From Capsulimonas corticalis (GTDB lineage Bacteria > Armatimonadota > Armatimonadia > Armatimonadales > Capsulimonadaceae): DNA of 64,000 nucleotides. The notes beneath the pieces are model-generated. The model ran no database searches. It was given only the letters and a program-made list of their open reading frames with translations, and was not told the DNA's origin. Made by a program: the position numbers and the translations under genes. Location of the stretch: NCBI RefSeq assembly GCF_003574315.2, contig NZ_AP025739.1, forward strand, positions 2,666,001-2,730,000, in the 5' to 3' direction. Of this stretch, positions 42,891 to 51,001 are shown one piece after another (within the stretch, counting starts at the first letter, position 1; every line of letters starts with the position of its first letter).

Positions 42891-43763
42891 CTAAGGCGCG
42901 ACGGACCACCGGGCGCGGAGCCGATAGTCGCGGGGCGTATGGCCGTACTTTTTTCGGAAGCGGCGATAGAAGTAGGAGAGGTTGTCGAAGCCGCAGTCGC
43001 CGGCGATGTCGATGATCTCGTCGGGGGTGGTCGCGAGCAGAGTGGCGGCGCGGGCGAGGCGCAGGTCGTTGACAAACTCCGTCGGCGTCTGTCCCCGGTG
43101 CTGTTTGATGGTGCGGGAAAGGTGCGCGGGGCTGACGCCGCTCAGAGCCGTCAGGCGCGGCAGACCGTCGATCAGGTTCTGCGTTTCCCGCATGGCGCGG
43201 CAGGAGCGCCGCAGCCAGTCGGGGCCGGAGTCGGCGGTCGTGTCGGCGTCGGCGTGCTGGAGCAGGGGAAGGGCGCTGGTCCAGAAGCGGCAAAGCTCCA
43301 GGCGGCTGGGGTTGTCCTGAAAGGCGCTGAGCGCGCGTCGGAACGCCGCCAGAGCGGTGTCGCGCCGGACGCCGGCGTCCACGCGCGCCGAGGGCGGCTG
43401 AGCGCCGGAGGTCCACGCTTGCGCTTCGGACATTAACCCGGCGACCGGCAGAAAATCGGCCCATGCCCCGGCGCGAAAGGCGACGTTGATAAAGAGCAGG
43501 CTGGCGCCGGGCGATGCGGCGATCCGGTGGATGTCGCTGGGCCGGATCAGCAGCAGGTCGCCCTCGCCCAGAGTCCGCGCCGCGCCGTTCACAACATGAA
43601 GTCCATCCCCAGAAACGACATACATCATCTCCCAAAAATCGTGCGTGTGATCTACGCCCCCGCCGCTGGTGAAGTGGACGAGGGCCGCATGGAAATCGCG
43701 GCCCGGAGCCGTCTCGTCCCATCGCAAGTGCAGCGCCGGCTTTCGCAAAGAATTTTCGTGCAT
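42891..43763 (-). CDS. AraC-family regulator with cupin sensor domain
   Basis: The 290-residue protein has an N-terminal cupin-like sensor domain (HTHDFWEMMYVVSGDGLHVV, GDLLLIRPSDIHRI). The C-terminal double helix-turn-helix includes LTALSGVSPAHLSRTIKQHRGQTPTEFVNDLRLARAATLL and CGFDNLSYFYRRFRKKYGHTPRDYR. Such proteins typically activate sugar utilisation genes in response to a sugar. It diverges from the GH47 gene with 101 bases between starts, so regulation of GH47 is a reasonable guess. The ATG is chosen over an upstream in-frame TTG. Confidence 0.9.
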   Translation of the reverse strand: MHENSLRKPALHLRWDETAPGRDFHAALVHFTSGGGVDHTHDFWEMMYVVSGDGLHVVNGAARTLGEGDLLLIRPSDIHRIAASPGASLLFINVAFRAGAWADFLPVAGLMSEAQAWTSGAQPPSARVDAGVRRDTALAAFRRALSAFQDNPSRLELCRFWTSALPLLQHADADTTADSGPDWLRRSCRAMRETQNLIDGLPRLTALSGVSPAHLSRTIKQHRGQTPTEFVNDLRLARAATLLATTPDEIIDIAGDCGFDNLSYFYRRFRKKYGHTPRDYRLRARWSVAP

Positions 43764-43864
43764 GGCATTATAGTACAAGAAACGTCACCGAAAGACAAGA
43801 CTCTGCACCAAGAACCCGATATAATCGATGCAATTCTGGTGTTAAGCGAGTTTGGGAGGGTTCC

Positions 43865-45271
43865 ATGAAAAAGGCAGCCGTGGTGACGGCTTTGTTGATC
43901 GCGGGGTTCGGGACGGCGGCGGCGACCCGCCCGGTATGTGCGGAGAGCGTCAAGCCGAAAACGCCGCAAAAGTGGACGGAGGCGCGAAAGCGCGAGACGG
44001 CCCAGCGTGTGCGTCAGGAGTGCCTGCGCGCCTGGAACGGCTACAAGAAGTACGCCTGGGGCCATGATGAGGTCAAGCCCGTCACCAATCAGCCGCAGGA
44101 TTGGTACGGCGTGTCGCTTCTGATGACGCCCGTCGACGCCCTGGACACCCTCCATCTCATGGGCTTGAACACGGAAGCCGACGAGTGCCGCGCGCTGATC
44201 GACCAGAAGCTGTCGTTCGATCAAGACGTCAGCGTCAAGGCCTTCGAAATCTCCATTCGCCTGCTCGGCGGCCTGAACAGCGCCTACCAGCTTACCGGCG
44301 ACAAACGCCTGCTGGCGCTGGCCGACGATTTGGGAACCCGCCTGCTCCCGATTTTCGACTCGCCGACCGGTTTGCCCTATGTGAACGTCAACCTCAAAAC
44401 GGGCAAAGTGAGCGGCGTGGACAGCTGTCCCGCCGAGGCCGGCTCCTATCTCTTCGAGTTTGGGACACTGAGCAAGCTCACGGGCAAGAAGATCTATTAT
44501 GAGAAGGCGAAGCGCGCCGTGGTCGCCGTTTACGATCGCCAGTCGTCCCTCGGCCTGGTCGGCGCGACGATGAATATCGAAACGGGCCAATGGACGAGCG
44601 ACACCTGCCAGGTCGGCGCGCTGCTCGACGCCTACTACGAATACCTCCAGAAGTGCGCCATTCTCTTCGGCGACAAAGATTGCGAGCGCATGTGGAAGTC
44701 GAGCATCGCCGCGCTCAACAAATACGTCGCCGATGGCGCCCACGGCGGCCTCTGGTACGGCCAGACTAACATGAACACCGGCGCTCGCCAATCCACGAAT
44801 TACGGCGCTCTCGACGCCTACTTCCCCGCCGTTCTCGTCCTCAACGGCGACATGCCCCGCGCCAAGGCGCTCGAAGCCTCCTGCTATCAAATGTGGACCC
44901 TGGCGGGAATCGAACCCGAACAACTCGACTACAGCACGATGAAGATCACCTCGCCCGGCTACGTCCTGCGCCCTGAGATCATCGAATCGGCCTACTACCT
45001 CTCTCAAACAACCCACGATCCCCAGTACTTAGATATGGGCGACACGTTTCTGAACAGCATCGTCCAGTACTGCCGCACCGACACGGCCTTCACCGCTTTG
45101 GATAACGTGGAGACAAAGAAGCAGGGCGACGACATGGAGAGCTTTTTCTTCGCGGAGACGCTTAAATATCTCTACTTGCTTTATGCGCCGAGCAAGACGC
45201 TGGATTTCCATCAGATCGTGTTCAACTCGGAAGCGCACCCGATCCGGCGGGATAAGAGGTGGCGGGAGTAA
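43865..45271 (+). CDS. Secreted GH47 alpha-1,2-mannosidase
   Basis: The 468-residue protein has a signal peptide (about 1-26) and an (alpha/alpha)7-barrel GH47 domain. Conserved family landmarks are AWNGYKKYAWGHDEVKPV, DALDTLHLMGL, Glu128 in FEISIRLLGG, LRPEIIES (Glu371), and DDMESFFFAETLKYLYLLY (Glu425, Glu431). The C-terminal Ca-binding motif reads NSEAHP (454-459) where most members have NTEAHP. GH47 enzymes invertingly remove alpha-1,2-mannose from high-mannose N-glycans and are mostly eukaryotic. GGGAGGG precedes the ATG. A palindromic repeat and a hairpin follow the stop. Confidence 0.92.
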   Translation: MKKAAVVTALLIAGFGTAAATRPVCAESVKPKTPQKWTEARKRETAQRVRQECLRAWNGYKKYAWGHDEVKPVTNQPQDWYGVSLLMTPVDALDTLHLMGLNTEADECRALIDQKLSFDQDVSVKAFEISIRLLGGLNSAYQLTGDKRLLALADDLGTRLLPIFDSPTGLPYVNVNLKTGKVSGVDSCPAEAGSYLFEFGTLSKLTGKKIYYEKAKRAVVAVYDRQSSLGLVGATMNIETGQWTSDTCQVGALLDAYYEYLQKCAILFGDKDCERMWKSSIAALNKYVADGAHGGLWYGQTNMNTGARQSTNYGALDAYFPAVLVLNGDMPRAKALEASCYQMWTLAGIEPEQLDYSTMKITSPGYVLRPEIIESAYYLSQTTHDPQYLDMGDTFLNSIVQYCRTDTAFTALDNVETKKQGDDMESFFFAETLKYLYLLYAPSKTLDFHQIVFNSEAHPIRRDKRWRE

Positions 45272-45278
45272 GTAAAGC

Positions 45279-45338
45279 CTGGCGAATGAATACCCGCAAG
45301 CGGGTGTTCATTCGCCAGCCGCTTGCGCAAAGCGCAAG
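45279..45338. repeat. Palindromic intergenic element, type C, short copy, plus adjacent hairpin
   Basis: CTGGCGAATGAA (45279-45290) and its exact complement (45307-45318) enclose a smaller ACCCGC/GCGGGT stem. A separate perfect hairpin CTTGCGC-AAA-GCGCAAG follows at 45322-45338. A longer element with the same GGCGAATGAA ends lies at 50801-50922. The hairpins could also end GH47 transcription. Confidence 0.8.
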
Positions 45339-45373
45339 AATTGAGTTCACATGACGATCAAGGCGCGATCTCG

Positions 45374-46324
45374 CTACTTCTCCCCATAAACCACACTCGA
45401 CACCACTTCGCCCGTCACTTGTAAACTCTCCGGACGGCAGTGCTCCGGCGTGTCGCCCAGCGTGTGCCAGTAGGCGTAGTCGAAATCGATTAGGTCGATG
45501 GCGGGAATGCCGGCGGCGTTGAAGGAGTCGTGGTCGTCGGTGATTTCGTACTTGGCGTCATTGGGGAACTGGGCGCTGTAGCCGAGGGCGGCGGCGGCGT
45601 TCCAGACTTTGTCGTTGAGCTCGGGATGAAGCTTCTGGGAGGTGGTCTCGCGATGGACTTCCAGGTGGTCGTCGCCGATCATGTCGAGCAGAATGGCGTA
45701 GTCGGGCTTGTAGGGGCCGGGGTGGGCGGCGAAGTACTTGGCGCCCAGGTACATCTTGTCGTCGCCCGGACCCCAGTCTTCGCCGTCGACGAACAGCAGC
45801 ACGACGCCGATGTCGGGCTTTTTGTCATGGAACTGATGCGCGAGCTCCAAGAGAACCGCCGTGCCGGACGCGCCGTCGTCGGCGCCGACGATTGGCTTCT
45901 TCTTATCCGCTTCGTCCAGTTCCTGGTCCGCCGTGGGGCGGGTGTCCCAGTGCGTGAACAGGACGATCTTACGCTTTGCGTCGGGATTGATCACGCCGAT
46001 GATGTTCGTCAGCGACAGGCGTACGCCGCGCGCGTCGTCCCGATATGGGAAGATCTGCGTGTCGACTTTGTCCACATACGGCGTCAGTTCTTTAAGAATA
46101 TAGTCCCTGCACTTCTCATGCGCGGCCGTGTGCGGGGGACGCGGGCCGAAGTCGCACTGCGCCTTCAAAAAACCGAAGGCGCGCTGGCCGTCGAACGGCG
46201 GATGCGCGAGGGCGGCGGGCGGCGGGGGAGTAGCCGCGCTGGATGGGCCGGATTTGGAATGGGAGACGCAGCCCGGCAGCATCAGCAGGGCGAGGGCGGC
46301 GGCGGTGCGCGTGAACGGCTTCAA
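45374..46324 (-). CDS. M28-family lipoprotein, glutaminyl-cyclase-like
   Basis: The 316-residue protein starts with a lipoprotein signal (lipobox LPGC, Cys19) and has an M28 alpha/beta zinc-hydrolase domain. Landmarks are LFTHWDTRPTAD, IVGADDGASGTAVLLELAH, LLFVDGEDWGPGDD and DFDYAYWHTLGDTPEHC. The spacing resembles bacterial glutaminyl-peptide cyclotransferases more than aminopeptidases. It would sit on the outer face of a membrane and act on peptide N-termini. The start is TTG with a canonical AAGGAG 6 bases upstream. It is convergent with GH47. Confidence 0.85.
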   Translation of the reverse strand: MKPFTRTAAALALLMLPGCVSHSKSGPSSAATPPPPAALAHPPFDGQRAFGFLKAQCDFGPRPPHTAAHEKCRDYILKELTPYVDKVDTQIFPYRDDARGVRLSLTNIIGVINPDAKRKIVLFTHWDTRPTADQELDEADKKKPIVGADDGASGTAVLLELAHQFHDKKPDIGVVLLFVDGEDWGPGDDKMYLGAKYFAAHPGPYKPDYAILLDMIGDDHLEVHRETTSQKLHPELNDKVWNAAAALGYSAQFPNDAKYEITDDHDSFNAAGIPAIDLIDFDYAYWHTLGDTPEHCRPESLQVTGEVVSSVVYGEK

Positions 46325-46439
46325 ATAGAACTCCTTGGCGCTGGGTCCATGGACACATGGGACGGGCGGCGTCGATGATTTCTATTATAGCCCCGATCGT
46401 CCGAAGACGGAAGAGAACGGCGCCGTTAAAAAAGAGAGG

Positions 46440-46493
46440 TTGACAGGAAAGAGTGCGCGTGATACAATAAAACCGGTTTTATGATACCGGTTT
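46440..46493 (+). promoter_or_regulatory. Near-consensus promoter and tandem LacI-type operators
   Basis: TTGACA (46440-46445) and TACAAT (46463-46468) are spaced 17 bases apart. The predicted start site near 46475 falls in AAACCGGTTT (46470-46479), a perfect palindrome, followed by ACCGGTTT (46486-46493). LacI-family proteins bind such CG-centred palindromes, so the adjacent regulator probably represses its own operon. Confidence 0.75.
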
Positions 46494-46506
46494 CAGCAGC
46501 GTGACC

Positions 46507-47508
46507 ATGCTCAAAAAGAACGTCAACATCAGCGAACTCGCCGCGCGGCTTGGGCTTTCCAAAGGGAGCGTGTCCCGGATTCTCAACGATCCGCAGGCGC
46601 CGTTCGCACCGGAGACGCGCCGGCGCGTGATGGCGATGGCGGCGGAATTGGAGTATCGCCCCAACGCCATCGCGCGCGCTCTGGCGACCGGTCAGACGGG
46701 GAGCGTCGCCTTCTGGCTGCGCGATCTCAGCACGACCTACAACGCGCACGTCGCGCAGGCGTTTGAGACGCAGATTGAGGCGGCGGGTTACCATCTGTTC
46801 ATTCGCCTTTATGGCGGGGGCGGCGAGGACGACGGCAAGCCGTTTCCGCAGATGACGCCCGAGAACGCCGATGGGATCGTGACCCACGGCGCGCCGCCAA
46901 GAGGCTGGACCAGCATGGCGCAGAGCGCGTCGCGCCCCGCGCCGCTGGTGCTCACGGGCGCGATCATGGACCCAGAGGCGATCGATTGGGTGGGGATTGA
47001 TTTCTACGGCGTCTCCCGCGCGGCCGTGGAGCATCTGCTCGCGCCGGGCCGTAAGCGCGTCGCGCTGCTGACGCCGCATAACATGCGCGATGACCGGCGG
47101 GTGGCGTACATGGATGTGATGGCCGAAGCCGGCCTTCCGCCGGAGGTGATCGAAGCGGGCGGCGAATCCCGCTCGGATGTGCGCCGGTCGCTGGCGGAGT
47201 ATATCGACGCGCACGGATATCCCGAGGCGATGTTCTGTCATAACGATGACGCCGCCATCGCCGCCTGCCGCGTGCTGCGCGATCTGGGGCTTCAGACCCC
47301 CGGGGATGTCGCGCTCGTCGGCTGCGACGGCATTGAAGACATCGAATACCTGACGACGCCGCTCAGCACGATCGTGCTGCCGATCGACGAGATGTGCGCG
47401 CTCGCCTGGCGATACTTGAAGCGGCGGATGCAGGAGCCGGACGCGCCACCGCAGCGCATCACGCTCCAGCCGGCGCTGGCGCTCCGCGCTTCGTCGGGAG
47501 TCTCATAG
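46507..47508 (+). CDS. LacI-family repressor of the sugar ABC importer operon
   Basis: The 333-residue protein has an N-terminal LacI helix-turn-helix and hinge helix (NISELAARLGLSKGSVSRIL, YRPNAIARALATGQ). A periplasmic-binding-like effector domain follows (VGIDFYGVSRAAVEHLLAPGRKRVALL, MFCHNDDAAIAACRVLRDLG, ALVGCDGIEDIEYLTTPLSTI). It would respond to an imported sugar. An in-frame GTG two codons upstream is possible. It is the first gene of the unit with the binding protein and two permeases, and tandem operators overlap the predicted start site. Confidence 0.93.
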   Translation: MLKKNVNISELAARLGLSKGSVSRILNDPQAPFAPETRRRVMAMAAELEYRPNAIARALATGQTGSVAFWLRDLSTTYNAHVAQAFETQIEAAGYHLFIRLYGGGGEDDGKPFPQMTPENADGIVTHGAPPRGWTSMAQSASRPAPLVLTGAIMDPEAIDWVGIDFYGVSRAAVEHLLAPGRKRVALLTPHNMRDDRRVAYMDVMAEAGLPPEVIEAGGESRSDVRRSLAEYIDAHGYPEAMFCHNDDAAIAACRVLRDLGLQTPGDVALVGCDGIEDIEYLTTPLSTIVLPIDEMCALAWRYLKRRMQEPDAPPQRITLQPALALRASSGVS

Positions 47509-47535
47509 ATGAGAATGCAAGACAGAGATGATGTT

Positions 47536-48789
47536 ATGAATTTGTCCATCAGTCGCCGCCAGTTTTTGAAGACGGCGACGTTCGCCGCCGGCGCGCTGCT
47601 GGCCGGCTGCGGCCCGAAGGGCGCGCCCGGCGCGCGCGTCACGCTGACCCAGTGGTACCACCAATATGGCGAGACCGGCACGCAGGACGCCGTGCTGCGC
47701 TACGCCCGCGAGTACACAAAACAGCATCCCGGCATCGCCGTGCGCGTCATCTGGATCCCCGGCGACTACAGCACCAAGCTCGGGACGGCGCTGCTGACGC
47801 GCAACGGTCCGGATGTCTTCGAAAGCACTCTGTCCGAGCCGATGGTCACGGCGGGCGAGGTCGCGCCGCTGGATGATCTCTTCACGCCGGAGATCCGCGC
47901 GGACTTCAACCCTAAGGACCTGGAGATCAACTCCGTCGGCGGCAGGATCTACGGCGTGAAGATGTTCGATGACACCGCCGCGCTCTACTACCGCAAAAGC
48001 CTGCTGGAGAAGGCGGGCGTGGACCCGCCGCGGACGATGGATGCGCTGATCGCCGCCGTCAAGAAGCTCAATACGGACGACCGTAAGGGGCTGTTCGTCG
48101 GCAACGACGGCGGCGTCGGCTCGCTGATCAATATCGCCCCATGGTCGGCCGGCAGCGATTTTCTCGTGGACGGTCATATTGTGTTCGACAACCCACGCAC
48201 GGCGGCGGCTTATGAGAAAGTACTGGAGCTGAACGCGACAGGCGCTCTCTTACTTGGCGCCCCGACGGACTGGTACGACCCATCCGCGCTCACCCAGGGC
48301 CTCGCCGCCATGCAGTGGACTGGCCTTTGGGCGTACCCGGCGATCCGCAAGGCGCTGGGCGACGACGTCGGCGTCCTCCCCTGGCCCGCGCTCGACGCGC
48401 AGGGGACGCCCGCCACCTTCCTGGGCGGCTGGTCCTCCATGGTGAACGCGCAAAGCCCGAATGTCGACGAGGCGAAGAAGTACGTGAAGTGGCTCTGGAT
48501 CGAGCGCGCCGATCTCCAAAAAGACTGGTGCCTCTCCTACGGCTTCCACGTGCCCGCGCGCCCCAGCGTGGCGCGCACCGCCGACGCCCTGCGCGCCACG
48601 GTCCCACAGACGGCGGCCCACAACATGACCGTCTACGGCCACGCGTTGCCGCCCTCTTGGAACAGCGCCATGAACACCGCGCTTACCGACGCCGCGACCC
48701 ACATCCTCAAGGAAGGCCGCCCCGCCGCCGGAGAGCTTGCGAACGCGGCGCGAAAATGCGAGATCGTGCTGCGGCGGATGCAGGAGTAA
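47536..48789 (+). CDS. ABC transporter sugar-binding lipoprotein
   Basis: The 417-residue family 1 solute-binding protein has a combined twin-arginine and lipoprotein signal: SRRQFLK at 6-12 and lipobox LAGC with Cys25. The mature part has the two-lobed fold with WYHQYGETGTQDAV, GPDVFESTLSEPMV, YGVKMFDDTAALYYRKSLLEKAG and LGGWSSMVNAQSPN. It would deliver an oligosaccharide to the two permeases downstream. An earlier in-frame ATG would put nine extra residues before the signal. Context suggests a manno-oligosaccharide. Confidence 0.92.
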   Translation: MNLSISRRQFLKTATFAAGALLAGCGPKGAPGARVTLTQWYHQYGETGTQDAVLRYAREYTKQHPGIAVRVIWIPGDYSTKLGTALLTRNGPDVFESTLSEPMVTAGEVAPLDDLFTPEIRADFNPKDLEINSVGGRIYGVKMFDDTAALYYRKSLLEKAGVDPPRTMDALIAAVKKLNTDDRKGLFVGNDGGVGSLINIAPWSAGSDFLVDGHIVFDNPRTAAAYEKVLELNATGALLLGAPTDWYDPSALTQGLAAMQWTGLWAYPAIRKALGDDVGVLPWPALDAQGTPATFLGGWSSMVNAQSPNVDEAKKYVKWLWIERADLQKDWCLSYGFHVPARPSVARTADALRATVPQTAAHNMTVYGHALPPSWNSAMNTALTDAATHILKEGRPAAGELANAARKCEIVLRRMQE

Positions 48790-48900
48790 CAATGATGCTG
48801 GAGACCACGCGCCGGGCAATGAATGTAGAGCCATTCTTGATGTCGCGTTTCGAGACGTGGAAATTTTGACTCATCTTAACCCAATGCGAGACAACCAACG

Positions 48901-49860
48901 ATGGCCGTAACCGCTCCGCTTTCAAAAATCAAAACCGCCGCGCCCGCGCGGCCGCGTCCTAAACCAGGAGCGAACCTGGCGTTCTGGGCATTTGTCGCGC
49001 CGTCGCTGATCGGCTTGATCGTGTTTACGCTGGTCCCGATCGGCTGGGGATTTCTCCTCAGCCTGTCGCATGCGCAGAACACCATTCATCCGGGGCACTA
49101 TGTCGGGCTGCGCAACTATACCGATATGCTCACGGATGAGGCGTTTTTACGATCGCTGGTGACGATGGTGCTGTACTCGCTGTTCATCGTGCCGCTGACC
49201 TGGGGAATGTCGCTCGGGCTGGCGCTGCTGGTGGATAAGGCGGGGTGGGGGAAATCGTTCTGGCGGACGGTGTTCTTTATTCCCTCGGCGGTCTCGTACG
49301 TGGTGGCGTCGCTGATCTGGCGCATCAGCCTGTTCAATGGGCTCTCGTTCGGATTCGCCAATCACCTGCTCGCGCCGTTCGGAATCCATCCGATCGCCTG
49401 GGTGGGAACGGTGGACCCGCCGTGGTACTGGCTTGTGCTGGTGACCGTGCGTCTCTGGCTGCAAGTCGGCTTCTACATGATCATCTTCATCGCCGGGCTT
49501 CAAGAGATCCCAAAATCGCTGTACGAGGCGGCGGCGGTGGACGGCGCGGCGCCGGGATGGCAGACACTGCGCTATATCACGCTGCCGCAGCTGCGCAATA
49601 CGTCGTTTTCGGTGCTGATGCTCAATCTCATCGCCGCGTTTCAGGCGTTCGACGAGTTTTACAATATTCTGGGCGGCGGCGGGCAGTCGGCGGGGAACGC
49701 CTCCCTGGCCCGTCCGCCGCTGGTCTACCTGTACTCGACGGCGCTGGGCGATCAGGACTTCGGACGCGGCGCGGCCGGCGCGTTTATTCTGACGGCGCTG
49801 ATCTGCGCGGTCACGCTGATCCCCGGAAAGCTCTTTGGTCTGGGGCGAGCGGACAAGTGA
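48901..49860 (+). CDS. ABC sugar transporter permease, MalF/UgpA type
   Basis: The 319-residue permease has six membrane helices, the first at about 25-48. The cytoplasmic EAA loop reads SLYEAAAVDGAAPGWQTLRY and contacts the ATPase. It pairs with the following MalG-type permease. No ATPase gene is present, so a shared MsmX/UgpC-type ATPase elsewhere in the genome is expected. It starts 111 bases after the binding-protein gene. Confidence 0.93.
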   Translation: MAVTAPLSKIKTAAPARPRPKPGANLAFWAFVAPSLIGLIVFTLVPIGWGFLLSLSHAQNTIHPGHYVGLRNYTDMLTDEAFLRSLVTMVLYSLFIVPLTWGMSLGLALLVDKAGWGKSFWRTVFFIPSAVSYVVASLIWRISLFNGLSFGFANHLLAPFGIHPIAWVGTVDPPWYWLVLVTVRLWLQVGFYMIIFIAGLQEIPKSLYEAAAVDGAAPGWQTLRYITLPQLRNTSFSVLMLNLIAAFQAFDEFYNILGGGGQSAGNASLARPPLVYLYSTALGDQDFGRGAAGAFILTALICAVTLIPGKLFGLGRADK

Positions 49861-49882
49861 TCGTGCGGGGGAAAGGTAAGCG

Positions 49883-50722
49883 ATGAAGACGCGCTCTCAA
49901 AATTTTTGGTCGAACGCCCCGCGTTATGTCGTGCTGACGGCGCTGGCGGTGCTTTTCGTGCTGCCGTTTTACTTGATCGTGCGCAACGCGCTGATGACGG
50001 ATGCGCAGATCACGGCGCCGGGCTGGATCTGGCTCCCGCCATCGCCGCACTGGGAAAACTTCCGGGCGCTGTTCGACGATCACGACAACCAGATGCGCAC
50101 CGGGCTGATCAACTCCGCCGTGATCGCCGTCGTCACGCTCGTCTTCCAGACGCTGTTCTCGTCAATGGCGGGTTACGCGCTGGCCCGCATTCCCGCGCGC
50201 GGCAGCGGCTTCGTCTTTGGACTGGTCCTGGCGACTTTGATGATCCCCGGCGCGGTGACGTTTGTGCCCGCCTTCGCGGTCATGGCCTATCTGGGCGGCG
50301 TCAACACCCAGTGGGGCGTCATCGCGCCGGGTCTGTTTAGCGCCTTCTCCATCTTCTTGTTTCGCCAGTTCTATCTGCGCTTCCCGGCGGAGATCGAGGA
50401 AGCGGGGCGCCTGGACGGACTCGGATACTTCGGCGTTTACTGGCATTTGCTGCTGCCCAACTCCACCAGCATCATGACGGCTCTGGGCGTGCTGACATTC
50501 ATCGGCAGCTGGAACTCATTCCTGTGGCCCCTCGTGATCGGCCAGGACCCCAGTTCCTGGACAGTCCAGGTCGTGCTCTCGACCTTCCTGACGGCCCAGA
50601 CCATGCACCTCGCCCAGCTCTTCGCCGCCGTCGCCGTCGCGGTTCTGCCGCTGATCGTCGTCTTCCTGGTGATGCAGCGCTCGATTGTGGAAGGGGCTAC
50701 GTTTTCGGGGGGGAAAGAGTAG
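49883..50722 (+). CDS. ABC sugar transporter permease, MalG/UgpE type
   Basis: The 279-residue permease has six membrane helices and the EAA loop EIEEAGRLDGLGYFGVYWHL. Extracytoplasmic segment DAQITAPGWIWLPPSPHWENF between helices 1 and 2 is typical of this group. It starts 22 bases after the first permease stop, with GGGGGAAAGG upstream, and ends the operon before a type C palindrome. Confidence 0.93.
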   Translation: MKTRSQNFWSNAPRYVVLTALAVLFVLPFYLIVRNALMTDAQITAPGWIWLPPSPHWENFRALFDDHDNQMRTGLINSAVIAVVTLVFQTLFSSMAGYALARIPARGSGFVFGLVLATLMIPGAVTFVPAFAVMAYLGGVNTQWGVIAPGLFSAFSIFLFRQFYLRFPAEIEEAGRLDGLGYFGVYWHLLLPNSTSIMTALGVLTFIGSWNSFLWPLVIGQDPSSWTVQVVLSTFLTAQTMHLAQLFAAVAVAVLPLIVVFLVMQRSIVEGATFSGGKE

Positions 50723-50800
50723 GATGTCCCCGGCCCCTGTGAGCCTCTACAGGGGGCGCTCATTGGGGAGGTTTTCGATTGCGTAGTTCGTCAGAAGGCC

Positions 50801-50922
50801 GGCGAATGAATTCGCGCCTAAAAGTACGGTCGTCCCCCTTCGGGGACTTCAGAACGTCTACGATCACGTTTCTGAACCCGCGGAGGCGGGTGACCGTACT
50901 TTTAGGCGCGAATTCATTCGCC
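50801..50922. repeat. Palindromic intergenic element, type C, long copy
   Basis: Perfect 31-base inverted arms lie at 50801-50831 and 50892-50922, beginning GGCGAATGAATTCGCGCC. The interior contains CCCCTTCGGGG and further pairing. It separates the importer operon from the convergent GH125 gene. Its ends match the short copy at 45279-45318. Confidence 0.85.
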
Positions 50923-51001
50923 AGGCATTCTTAATATTCGCTAGGCTCTTGAGAGCTGATGTCGAAAAAACTACCCCAGCGAACTGTGGGGGCGGGGCAT
51001 A

